From assembly GCA_030433805.1 (NCBI GenBank), contig JARUXA010000018.1, positions 1 to 64,000 on the forward strand: a stretch of DNA of 64,000 nucleotides, given 5' to 3'. Shown here in pieces: positions 42,575 through 50,755 of the stretch. A model generated the notes under the pieces. It saw only the letters and a program-made list of their open reading frames with translations, was not told the origin of the DNA and did not search any database. Position 1 is the first letter of the stretch, and each line of letters starts with the position of its first letter. The position numbers and the translations under genes were made by a program. Source of the DNA: Sphingomonas sp. PsM26. GTDB taxonomy: Bacteria; Pseudomonadota; Alphaproteobacteria; Sphingomonadales; Sphingomonadaceae.

Positions 42575-43744
42575 ATGACGCGTAAACCAATCAGCTTCTT
42601 CATCCATCACCAGGGCCGTGGCCACGCCAATCGCGCGATGGCGATCATCCGCGAACTCCCCGCGGAGCGTCCGGTGAGCGTCCTGTGTGCGCGCCCCGAA
42701 CTGTTCGACGGGTTCGACCGGCCGATCGACATTGTCCCACTGCCCAACATGATCGGCGCGCCGGTCCCCTCCCCCGGCCTGTTCGCGCAGCCGACGCCCG
42801 AGATCATGCATTGCGTGCCGCTCGGCGTCGCCAAGACGCGGGGCACGATGCGGACGATCCTCGATCATCTCGACGATGTCGATCCCGCATTGTTCGTCGT
42901 CGACGTTTCCGCCGAGATCGCGATGCTCGCGCGGATCGCGAGTGTTCCGGCGATCAGCTTGCGAATGCACGGCGACCGGCTCGATCCGGGGCATCTGGGG
43001 GCGTATCAGGCAAGCGTTGGGCTGCTCGCCCCGTTCGATCAGACGCTAGAACAGGACGACACGCCCGATTGGGTGCGTGCCGCCACCTGCTACACTGGCG
43101 GGCTGTGCACCACGGTCGACGCGATCCCGTCGCGCGAGGCGGCGCGGGAGAAGCTGGGGCTCGATCCGGCGCAGGAGATCATCGTCGTGCTGACCGGCGG
43201 CGGCGGGGCGGGAACGCCCTATGCGCCGCTGACGATGGCCGCGCGTGCGGTGCCGAACGCGTTGTGGCTCGTACTCGGGCCGACTCACCGCGAGGGGCAT
43301 GAGACCGATTTCGGCAATCTGCGCGAACTGGGCTGGGTCGCGGGGGTGACCGATTACATCGCCGCTTCGGACGTGGTCATCGCCTCCGCCGGGGACAATA
43401 CAGTGCACGAGATCGCACGCGTCGGGCGTCCTTATGTCTGCGCGCCCGAATGGCGCTATTTTGCCGAACAGACGCGCAAGGCCGAACGGCTCGCCGAGGT
43501 CGGCGCGGCAGTGATGTTGCGCGAATGGCCTGGCGCGCTCGCTCCGTGGCGCAAGATCCTCGATGCCGCGAAGGCGCTCGACCCGGCGGCGCTCGCCGCG
43601 CTGTACGACGCCGATGCCGCGCGCAAGGCAGCGACCTATCTTGAGGGCATGGCGGTGGATCTGTGGTCGGCGGAGGCACCGGCAGCGCCGGTCGACGCGA
43701 AGACCGCAGGAAATGACGCCCCGCCGCTCATGTCAGCGGCCTGA
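42575..43744 (+). CDS. GT-B glycosyltransferase, MurG/UGT-like
   Basis: A 389-residue cytoplasmic protein. The N-terminal FFIHHQGRGHANRAMAI is a glycine-rich acceptor-binding loop as in GT28 enzymes. The C-terminal half has VVLTGGGGAG, a donor-site segment (VTDYIAASDVVIASAGDNTVHEIA) and EWRYFAEQTRKAERL. Donor and acceptor sugars are unknown. It converges with the GT2 gene across 13 bases. It is the first of six sugar-transfer genes in 7 kb. Confidence 0.8.
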   Translation: MTRKPISFFIHHQGRGHANRAMAIIRELPAERPVSVLCARPELFDGFDRPIDIVPLPNMIGAPVPSPGLFAQPTPEIMHCVPLGVAKTRGTMRTILDHLDDVDPALFVVDVSAEIAMLARIASVPAISLRMHGDRLDPGHLGAYQASVGLLAPFDQTLEQDDTPDWVRAATCYTGGLCTTVDAIPSREAAREKLGLDPAQEIIVVLTGGGGAGTPYAPLTMAARAVPNALWLVLGPTHREGHETDFGNLRELGWVAGVTDYIAASDVVIASAGDNTVHEIARVGRPYVCAPEWRYFAEQTRKAERLAEVGAAVMLREWPGALAPWRKILDAAKALDPAALAALYDADAARKAATYLEGMAVDLWSAEAPAAPVDAKTAGNDAPPLMSAA

Positions 43745-43757
43745 ACGCCGCCGACGA

Positions 43758-44603
43758 TCAACTGAACAGCGCGGTCGCGTCCAGCGTCGCGTCGATCTCG
43801 TCCCGGGTGGGCGCGCGCACTACGGTCAGCGCGGTGTCGTCGATCGCGATCAGGCCGCGCTCTGCGAACTGGCCCAGCCAGTAATCCATGCACCACCGCC
43901 CCCATGTCGCATGAAACAGCCGCGCGTTGCGCAGGATCGCGTCGAAATGCTGGAGCGGCGGAATGTGGATCGGGTGATGCTGGTGATACGCCCGCGCGCC
44001 GCCGATCCACGCCATCGTCACGCCAGCGCGTTCCAGCCGCGCCGCGAAGTCGGTCTCTTCGCCGCCATAGCCGATGTAACGCTCGTCCATCCCGCCTGCA
44101 CGCCGCCAGTCGGCGGCGGACAATGCAAAGGATAGCCCCCACAACTCACCGTGGCTCGGCGTCGCGCGAATTTCATCTTCGGACAGTTCCGGTTTCGCGG
44201 GATGCCGCACCCCCACGCGGTCCAGCGCATCATCGTCGATCCGTTCGACCCCGCCCGGCGGCAGATACAGAACATCGCCCAGCCGCACCCCCGCAGCCTC
44301 CACGGTTGCGGCATAGCGTTCGACCAGCCCCGCCGCCGGAATGCAATCGACGTCGAGCAGGATCAACTGCTCCCCCCGCGCCGCCTCGGCGGCACGGTTG
44401 CGCGCCGCCGCAAGCGGCATCGGGTCCCCCGGCACCAGCACCGACCGCACAGGAAAGCGCGTTTCAGGCAGCGGCGACGGCGCATCCTGCATCCACGCGA
44501 TGACCAGTTCGTCGGGCGCACACGTCTGGCGTTCCAGACCCGCGATCAGATTGGCGAGATGCGACGATCGCCCGCGGACGATCGTCAGGACACTGACGCT
44601 CAC
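43758..44603 (-). CDS. Family 2 glycosyltransferase
   Basis: A 281-residue GT-A enzyme. It begins SVLTIVRGRSSHLANLIAGL, carries the metal-binding DxD-like LILLDVDCIP, AARNRAAEAA, and the catalytic-region GGMDERYIGYGGEETDFAARL, which is typical of the galactosyl/GlcNAc-type N-terminal GT2 group with an ED motif. It starts with GTG at 44603, overlapping the upstream stop by four bases (GTGA). Coupling to the sucrose-phosphate synthase-like gene suggests consecutive steps. Confidence 0.85.
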   Translation of the reverse strand: MSVSVLTIVRGRSSHLANLIAGLERQTCAPDELVIAWMQDAPSPLPETRFPVRSVLVPGDPMPLAAARNRAAEAARGEQLILLDVDCIPAAGLVERYAATVEAAGVRLGDVLYLPPGGVERIDDDALDRVGVRHPAKPELSEDEIRATPSHGELWGLSFALSAADWRRAGGMDERYIGYGGEETDFAARLERAGVTMAWIGGARAYHQHHPIHIPPLQHFDAILRNARLFHATWGRWCMDYWLGQFAERGLIAIDDTALTVVRAPTRDEIDATLDATALFS

Positions 44604-46669
44604 GCGCGCTTGGCGGTCTTGCGGAAGTGCGCGACACCTTCGAGGATCCCATGTGCATGCGAACCGCGCGCGACGTAACAGCGGCTGAGGTCCTTCCGCT
44701 CGGCAAGCCCGTCGGAATGGTTGCCGACGATGATCGCGTTGGGGACCGAGCGCAGCATCTCGATATCGTTGCCGCTGTCGCCCGCGACGACCACCTGCCC
44801 CGCCGCCAGCCCGAGCGCCTGGCGGACATGCTCTACCGCGGTCCCCTTGGACGCCGCGAACGGCAGCACGTCGAGATACCGTCCGTGGCTCTGGATGATC
44901 GTGCACGCCAGCCCGCGCGCATCGAGCAACGCGCGCAACCGCCGCCCGGCATCGGGATCGCCCTGGATCATGTAACTGAGCTTGGCGCGGCGCTGTTCGA
45001 GCGGGCTTTGCGGCGTCAGCCCGCCTTCGCGCGCGATGACCCCTGCGATCGCCTCCCGATCCCAGCCCGCGGCAACCTTCTCGTCCCACGCGATGTCGCG
45101 CGCATAGATCCCGCCCGGACGGCGGTGATAGATTTCCGAGCCCACCGACGAAATAACGATCGCGGGCAACGGCGCGTGATGCTGTGCCAAAACCGCCATC
45201 GCGCTGTGGAAACTGCGCCCGGTTGCAACCGCGAAAACCAGCGCGCGCTCGTCGCCATGCCACTGCCGGAACGCCGACAGCGCGTCCGCACAGCCAAGCA
45301 GCGTCCCGTCGATATCGGACACGAGCAGGTTCTGCGGAATCGTGTCACGATCCGGTTGCGCCATCGGCGCGGCAACGACTTCGGCGAGCAGATCGGCATA
45401 GATCGCGACATGCGCGTCCCAGTCGTACGTCCGCATCGCCGTCCGTCCGCCCGCCGCATAGCGATCATACAGCGCGTCATCGGCCAGGATCGCAAGCAAG
45501 GCATCCGAAATCGCTTCCGGCGCGCGGGGATCGACGAGCAATCCGTTGCCGCAGGTCTCGACAATATCGTTCGGCCCGCCGCTGTCGGTCGCCACCACCG
45601 GCAGCCCCGCCGCCGCCGCCTCGAGCAGCGTCAGGCCGAACGGCTCGTTGAGCGCAGGGTTGGCGAACACCCCTCGCCGCTCCCGCGCATAGGCATAGAC
45701 TGCGGGAATGTCGCACGGCCGATGCGTCTTGGGATAGGCGACCTTGCCGTACAGATCGTACCGGTCGATCAGGATCAGCAGTTCGGCCAGATTGTCGCGC
45801 ACTTCGGGTTCGAGCGTGCGCAGATCGTCGCGAGTCCCCGCGACGATGACCAGGTTCGCCGCCGCCTGCAACGCGGGCGAACGCCCGTACGCCTCGACCA
45901 GTCCTGCGAGGTTCTTCTTGGTGACGGGACGCGCGATCGCCAGGATGGTCGGCTTCGACGGATCGGTCAGAAAACGGTCGATCGCGGCGTCGATCGCCGG
46001 ATCGGGCAAGGCGTTCGCAAAGTCCTTCACGTCGCTACCCGGCGCGATGATGCGGATACGGCCCGGGTCATAGGCGTCGTACAACGCATATTGCAGCTCG
46101 GCCTCGTCGCGCGACGACGCAATGATCGCCGATGCGCCCGCAATCGCGCGGTCCTCGATCGCGATGCGCCGTTCGAGCCCATCGAGTTCGCGACACGGCT
46201 TGTCGAACGCCGCGCGCTTCACATGGCCGAGCGAATGCGCGGTGAAGACATAGGGGATCCCCAACCGGTCCTTGATTGCCGCCGCCAGTGCCCCTGCATC
46301 GGCATAATGCGCGTGGATGACGTCGGGCCAGCGATCGAGCGCACTGATGTGCGCGACCGCCGCCTCGACCATGCTGTCATGCTGCGTCCACAGCTGTTCC
46401 TTGGCGAGATAGCGCGAGTCCACGCTGCGCAGCCGCACGATCCGCGTGTGATCGTCGATCGTTTCGATACACTGGTCATAACATTCACCGTGGACCGGAT
46501 CGACGAAAGCACGCGTCAGAATCTCGATCCGGTCGATCGCCGGATGCGCGTCGCTCGCGCGGACCAGATCGAGCACGTAGCGGATGTGCCCGCCGGTATC
46601 AGCCGTCATGCCGTATTCCACATCGTGCCCCCGAAGGCAGCCCTGAAGTGCGATGTGGAGTACGAACAT
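44600..46669 (-). CDS. Fused sucrose-phosphate synthase/phosphatase
   Basis: A 689-residue two-domain protein. Residues 1 to about 430 form a GT4 glycosyltransferase. The N-terminal LHIALQGCLRGHDVEYG and TADTGGHIRYV match sucrose-phosphate synthase. The donor site has NPALNEPFGLTLLEAAAAGLPVVATDSGG. Residues about 447-685 form an HAD-IIB phosphatase with nucleophile Asp452 and Asp454 (SDIDGTLL) and GDSGNDIEML. Such a fusion could make sucrose from UDP-glucose and fructose-6-phosphate without a separate phosphatase. The start at 46669 fits the family N-terminus despite a weak Shine-Dalgarno. It is divergent from the GT4 gene at 46698 with only 28 bases between starts. Confidence 0.85.
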   Translation of the reverse strand: MFVLHIALQGCLRGHDVEYGMTADTGGHIRYVLDLVRASDAHPAIDRIEILTRAFVDPVHGECYDQCIETIDDHTRIVRLRSVDSRYLAKEQLWTQHDSMVEAAVAHISALDRWPDVIHAHYADAGALAAAIKDRLGIPYVFTAHSLGHVKRAAFDKPCRELDGLERRIAIEDRAIAGASAIIASSRDEAELQYALYDAYDPGRIRIIAPGSDVKDFANALPDPAIDAAIDRFLTDPSKPTILAIARPVTKKNLAGLVEAYGRSPALQAAANLVIVAGTRDDLRTLEPEVRDNLAELLILIDRYDLYGKVAYPKTHRPCDIPAVYAYARERRGVFANPALNEPFGLTLLEAAAAGLPVVATDSGGPNDIVETCGNGLLVDPRAPEAISDALLAILADDALYDRYAAGGRTAMRTYDWDAHVAIYADLLAEVVAAPMAQPDRDTIPQNLLVSDIDGTLLGCADALSAFRQWHGDERALVFAVATGRSFHSAMAVLAQHHAPLPAIVISSVGSEIYHRRPGGIYARDIAWDEKVAAGWDREAIAGVIAREGGLTPQSPLEQRRAKLSYMIQGDPDAGRRLRALLDARGLACTIIQSHGRYLDVLPFAASKGTAVEHVRQALGLAAGQVVVAGDSGNDIEMLRSVPNAIIVGNHSDGLAERKDLSRCYVARGSHAHGILEGVAHFRKTAKRA

Positions 46670-46697
46670 TGTTACCGTTCATTCTGGAGACAGAAAG

Positions 46698-48002
46698 ATG
46701 GAACTGACTCACATTCATCGCAGTTCCGAAACGATGTACGGGAATTTAATTGATCCAGAGCAAGTATCCCCCCAGCTGCAGGTTGGTTTGCTGACGTGGG
46801 CGCTACCGCCCGAGAAAAGCGGGCTGTCCCGCGCGGCGCTGGAAATTGCCCATGCGGCGGCCGAAGCCGGTGCCAATGTCCGCGTGTTCACGCTGGATCG
46901 CAGCGGACGCGATCGGGACGGGGTACTCGAGATCATCGGGTGCGCCCCCCGCGGAGCGCTTGCCACGGTGCGGCGCACGGCGGCGCTGGGGCATCTCGCC
47001 GCGCCGCTCGCGTTCCGCGCGGCGGTCATGGCGGAGCATCGGAAACGGTGCTTCGACGTGATCGAGGCGACCAACTGGTACGCCCCCGGTGCCGCCATCG
47101 CCGCACGACGGACGATACCGCTCGTCACGCGCAACTCCACGCCCGCCGCGATCACATTATCGCAGGAGCCGACGCTGCGGAACCGGGTCGACCGTGCGGG
47201 CGCGATCCTGATCGAACGACTGTCGGCGCAGTGGAGTGCCGGGCTGATCTCGAACACCACGGCGCATGGCGACACCATCGCGGACCTGTACCGCGTGCCC
47301 CACCCCGGCCCCCATCACGCGGTGATCGGGCTGAGTTTGCCACAGGTCATCACCGAACGTGGGCAGAACGCTGCCTATCCGGGCGACGGCGGAACGGTCG
47401 AGCTGCTGTTCGTCGGGCGAAACGAGCCGCGCAAGGGGTTCGATGCGCTACTGGAGGCGACGACGATCCTTGCGATCGAACACGCCACCGGACGCCTGCC
47501 GGCGTTTCGGCTGACCCTGGTCGGCGCGCAGGAAGAAGACGTCGCTGCACTCCCCGCGCACGCGCGCGAAAGGCTCCGCCTGTTCCACCGCGTCGACGAG
47601 ACCCGCTTGCACGATCTGTTCGCGGCGGCGCATGTCGTCGTCGCCCCGTCGCGCTACGAGAGTTTCGGCCTCGTCTATCAGGAGGCGATGATGTTCGGCC
47701 GCCCCGTCGTCGCCTGCGCCGAGGATGCAAGCGCGCGGCTGTTCGTCGGGGACAGCGGCGCAGGGATCCTCGCGACGACCTGTACCGGAGCGGACGTCGC
47801 GGCCACGCTGCGCCCGCTGATCGAAGATCCTGCGCTGCGCATACGCTATGCCGCCGCGAGCCGCGCCGCGTCCGGCCAGTTCACGCGCCGCACGCTCGGC
47901 GAGCAGACACTCGCGGCCTATCGATCCGCGATCGCGTCGAACGGGCGTAGCAAACGCGCCTCGTCCTCGGGCCGCGCGCCGTCGGCGGACATCGCGGCAT
48001 AG
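46698..48002 (+). CDS. Family 4 glycosyltransferase
   Basis: A 434-residue GT-B retaining glycosyltransferase. The N-terminal domain has LPPEKSGLSRAALEIAHAAAEAG. The donor domain has LLFVGRNEPRKGFDALLEA and the E-x7-E motif in PSRYESFGLVYQEAMMFGRPVVA. The start at 46698 has GGAGA seven bases upstream; a later ATG at 46734 is possible. The last 85 bases overlap the 3' end of the zinc-ribbon transferase on the opposite strand. Substrates are unknown. Confidence 0.85.
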   Translation: MELTHIHRSSETMYGNLIDPEQVSPQLQVGLLTWALPPEKSGLSRAALEIAHAAAEAGANVRVFTLDRSGRDRDGVLEIIGCAPRGALATVRRTAALGHLAAPLAFRAAVMAEHRKRCFDVIEATNWYAPGAAIAARRTIPLVTRNSTPAAITLSQEPTLRNRVDRAGAILIERLSAQWSAGLISNTTAHGDTIADLYRVPHPGPHHAVIGLSLPQVITERGQNAAYPGDGGTVELLFVGRNEPRKGFDALLEATTILAIEHATGRLPAFRLTLVGAQEEDVAALPAHARERLRLFHRVDETRLHDLFAAAHVVVAPSRYESFGLVYQEAMMFGRPVVACAEDASARLFVGDSGAGILATTCTGADVAATLRPLIEDPALRIRYAAASRAASGQFTRRTLGEQTLAAYRSAIASNGRSKRASSSGRAPSADIAA

Positions 48003-48814
48003 GTCTTTGTCCGCGCGCGGACCCGCACCGCATCGAGCCGATGCTCGATCACCCCGGCCAGCGCCAGCGACGTCTGCGCGAACGGGACGACCGGGCGTTC
48101 GTGGACGCGCCCCGCAAAGCGCACCGCACTTCGGTTGAGCCGGTACTGGATGTCGGGAAACAGCGCCGACTGAGCGCCATCGACGAGGTTGCACCGCGCG
48201 AGCCCCAGCGACTCCAGCCCGTCGCCGTCCGCAGCCGCGACCAGCCACCCGAGACTGTCGCGCAACACCGCATCGGGCCGCTCGTCGCTGTCGAGTTGCA
48301 AAACCCACCCTTCCCCGGCCAGCGCCTGCACGCGGTTGCGTTGCGCGGCGAAATCCCCGGCGAGCGGGTGCGCATGAAGTTCGGTGCCAGGGAACGCCTC
48401 GGCCCAGGGAGCGGCGTCGGGGGCATCGATCAGCACGATCCGTCGCGCGAATTCCGGAAGCGCCGCGACCAGCGCCGCCGCATCGGCGCATTCTTCGGGC
48501 CGGGTGATGATCCCGAGCGTGATCGCATGGTCGCGCGGCACAGCTGGACCCGCGCGATCGTGGTCCAGCACATAGCCGAACCGCCACGCCGCATTGCGCC
48601 ACCCTTCCGCAGTCAGTGCCCAGCGATCGTTCGGAGCACCACATGCCAGACCTTCGCCGAGACGATGCAACAGCGCCGCGCGAACCCCGTCGAGCGGAAC
48701 ACCCGCATCGACCTGAAGCCCGCAATGCGTGCATTCCTCCCCACCGATCCGCGCGTGCCAGTCGGGGTTGGCACACACCGGGCACCGCAGCCGTGCGACG
48801 TGCCGCGACGTCAC
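47918..48814 (-). CDS. Zinc-ribbon plus GT2-like glycosyltransferase
   Basis: A 298-residue protein. An N-terminal zinc ribbon has Cys11/Cys14 (CPVC) and Cys28/Cys31 (CTHC). A glycosyltransferase-like domain (about 85-280) resembles WaaE-type GT2 enzymes: GIITRPEECADAAALV, DFAAQRNRVQALAGEGWVLQ, then LDSDER as DxD and AGRVHERP. The start is GTG 48814, overlapping the upstream GT4 stop by four bases (GTGA). I do not know a described family with this zinc-ribbon fusion, so the acceptor is open. Its 3' end overlaps the convergent GT4 gene by 85 bases. Confidence 0.75.
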   Translation of the reverse strand: MTSRHVARLRCPVCANPDWHARIGGEECTHCGLQVDAGVPLDGVRAALLHRLGEGLACGAPNDRWALTAEGWRNAAWRFGYVLDHDRAGPAVPRDHAITLGIITRPEECADAAALVAALPEFARRIVLIDAPDAAPWAEAFPGTELHAHPLAGDFAAQRNRVQALAGEGWVLQLDSDERPDAVLRDSLGWLVAAADGDGLESLGLARCNLVDGAQSALFPDIQYRLNRSAVRFAGRVHERPVVPFAQTSLALAGVIEHRLDAVRVRARTKTYAAMSADGARPEDEARLLRPFDAIADR

Positions 48815-49884
48815 CCGCCTGCCCGCGCGATCTGCGCCGCGTACAGGTCGACATAATCGCGCGCCATCCGATCGGCGGTGAAGCGCTGCTCGAACACGCG
48901 CCGGATCGCGCGGCGGTCGAGCATGGCGGCCTTGGCGACCGCTTCCGCCGCCTCCGCCTCGCTGGAGACGATGAAGCCGGTGACGCCCGGCTCCACGATC
49001 TCGCGCACGCTGCCCTTGTCCCACGCGATCACGGGTGTTCCGCACGCCATCGCCTCGATCATCACCAGCCCGAATGGCTCGGGCCAGTCGATCGGGAACA
49101 GCAGCGCCACCGCATTGCCCAGCAGGTCCTGCTTCGCCGCATCGTCCAGTTCGCCGACGTGGACGATCGCGTCCCCCAGCGCTGGCGCGACGTGCTTCGC
49201 GAAATAGGTCGGGTTGCCGACATCGACCGCACCCGCGAGCCTCAGCGGCATCTCCGCCGCTTGTGCAATCGCGATCGCGCGGTCGGGGCGTTTCTGGTCG
49301 GTCATCCGCCCGATGAACGCGAGATAGCCGCCCGCGCCGTCGCCGATCCGATAGCGGTCGCGCGCGATGCCGTGGTGCACGATCCCGGCAAGGTTCGCCG
49401 ACGGCAAGGCGGACGCCTGCGCCGCCGAGATTGCCGCCACCGGCAGGTCGGTAAAATGCCCGAAGAACAGTTCGCGGTCGCATTCGTCGAGCCGCCAGTG
49501 GACCGTCGTGATGCTCCGCGACCGCGCCGCGCCGAGTACGGCTGCGTGGGCGAATTCGCCGTGGCAATGGACGATATCGAATTGGCCAAGCCGTTCGGCG
49601 AGCAACCCCAATTGCATCGCCTCCAGCGCAGCCGGCACCCCCGGCGCGACCTCCCCGCGCGCGTGTTTCAGCGCGGCAAGGCTCGGTCCTGCGGACACCA
49701 GCGTCGCGGAACTCCGGCTGTCGGACGGCGCGAACAGCGTGACGTCATGCCCCTGCGCGACGAGCGCTTCGGTCAGGTCGTACACGATCCGCTCGGTCCC
49801 GCCCGATCCGCTCGGCGGGGTCGGGAAGATCACCGGGGCGACCTGTGCGATCCGCAGGCGTTGCGTGGTTGGTCCGTCGGTCAT
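48811..49884 (-). CDS. Family 4 glycosyltransferase
   Basis: A 357-residue GT4 enzyme. The acceptor domain opens with VIFPTPPSGSGGTERIVYDLTEAL. The donor domain has YLAFIGRMTDQKRPDRAI and the conserved DWPEPFGLVMIEAMACGTPVIAW followed by GSVREIVEPGVTGF. It heads a two-gene unit with the zinc-ribbon transferase. No secretion or polymer genes are nearby. Confidence 0.88.
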   Translation of the reverse strand: MTDGPTTQRLRIAQVAPVIFPTPPSGSGGTERIVYDLTEALVAQGHDVTLFAPSDSRSSATLVSAGPSLAALKHARGEVAPGVPAALEAMQLGLLAERLGQFDIVHCHGEFAHAAVLGAARSRSITTVHWRLDECDRELFFGHFTDLPVAAISAAQASALPSANLAGIVHHGIARDRYRIGDGAGGYLAFIGRMTDQKRPDRAIAIAQAAEMPLRLAGAVDVGNPTYFAKHVAPALGDAIVHVGELDDAAKQDLLGNAVALLFPIDWPEPFGLVMIEAMACGTPVIAWDKGSVREIVEPGVTGFIVSSEAEAAEAVAKAAMLDRRAIRRVFEQRFTADRMARDYVDLYAAQIARAGG

Positions 49885-50078
49885 GATCCCCCTTTGGACG
49901 AGGCGTGATCCCCGACGGGAGGCTGGACGAATGCAGGTGGCGGTCGGTTCCCCGTATCAATTGCGCGGGATACCGGGGGTGCGCAACCGATCTGCCTCCT
50001 CGTCCTTTATGATGAGGTCGGCATCCTAAGCGTGCATCGTCCGTTTGCGCGCTCCGACACCTTTGAAAGGCAAGCACA

Positions 50079-50504
50079 ATGTCCATCGACGTCATTTACA
50101 AGACCAAGGCCACCGCAACCGGCGGTCGCGACGGTTCCGCACGCTCGGACGATGGGTCGGTCGACGTCAAGCTGGTCGTACCCAAGGAGATGGGTGGCCC
50201 CGGCGGCGTCGGCGCCAACCCCGAAAAGCTGTTTGCGGCTGGCTATTCCGCCTGCTTCCTCGGCGCGATGAAGGCGGTTTCGGGCAAGGTTGGGGTCAAG
50301 GTCCCCGCCGATGCGACCGTAACTGCCGAGGTCGGGTTCGGTCCGCGTTCGGAAGGTGGCTACGGCATTACCGCCGACCTGACGATCACGCTCCCCGGCG
50401 TCGACAAGGCCGAGGCCGAGAAGCTCGCGAACGCGGCGCATGAGGTCTGTCCTTATTCCAACGCGACGCGCAACAATGTCGACGTCGGGCTCAATATCGC
50501 CTGA
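50079..50504 (+). CDS. ohr: Organic hydroperoxide resistance protein (Ohr, OsmC family)
   Basis: A 141-residue thiol peroxidase that reduces organic hydroperoxides using lipoyl cofactors. Both redox cysteines are present: Cys59 in GYSACFLGAM and Cys124 in HEVCPYSN. The length is typical of Ohr rather than longer OsmC proteins. An OhrR regulator gene is not adjacent. AAAGG precedes the ATG. Confidence 0.95.
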   Translation: MSIDVIYKTKATATGGRDGSARSDDGSVDVKLVVPKEMGGPGGVGANPEKLFAAGYSACFLGAMKAVSGKVGVKVPADATVTAEVGFGPRSEGGYGITADLTITLPGVDKAEAEKLANAAHEVCPYSNATRNNVDVGLNIA

Positions 50505-50628
50505 CCTGACGGACGCGCCGATGTTCTTGACCCCGATAAACCGAACCTGAACGGGACGGTTCAGTCGATCGCCATTATCCCACTGATAACAGGCGAAAGA
50601 TCAAGACATCGGCGCGGACGGCCGGGCA

Positions 50629-50664
50629 CCGGGTGGGCAACCTTCACACTCTTTGCCCACCCGG
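50629..50664. promoter_or_regulatory. Strong hairpin between ohr and the ArsB-like gene
   Basis: CCGGGTGGGCAA (50629-50640) pairs perfectly with TTGCCCACCCGG (50653-50664) over a 12-base loop. There is no T-run. It may end ohr transcription or regulate the permease gene. Confidence 0.55.
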
Positions 50665-50755
50665 CCCATTCTGCGGCCAACCCTTCGACTATCGGAGTTT
50701 GCGTGATGACCGTCCCGTTGCGCATATCGGAGCCCACCCCCCCGCGACGCCGTTC

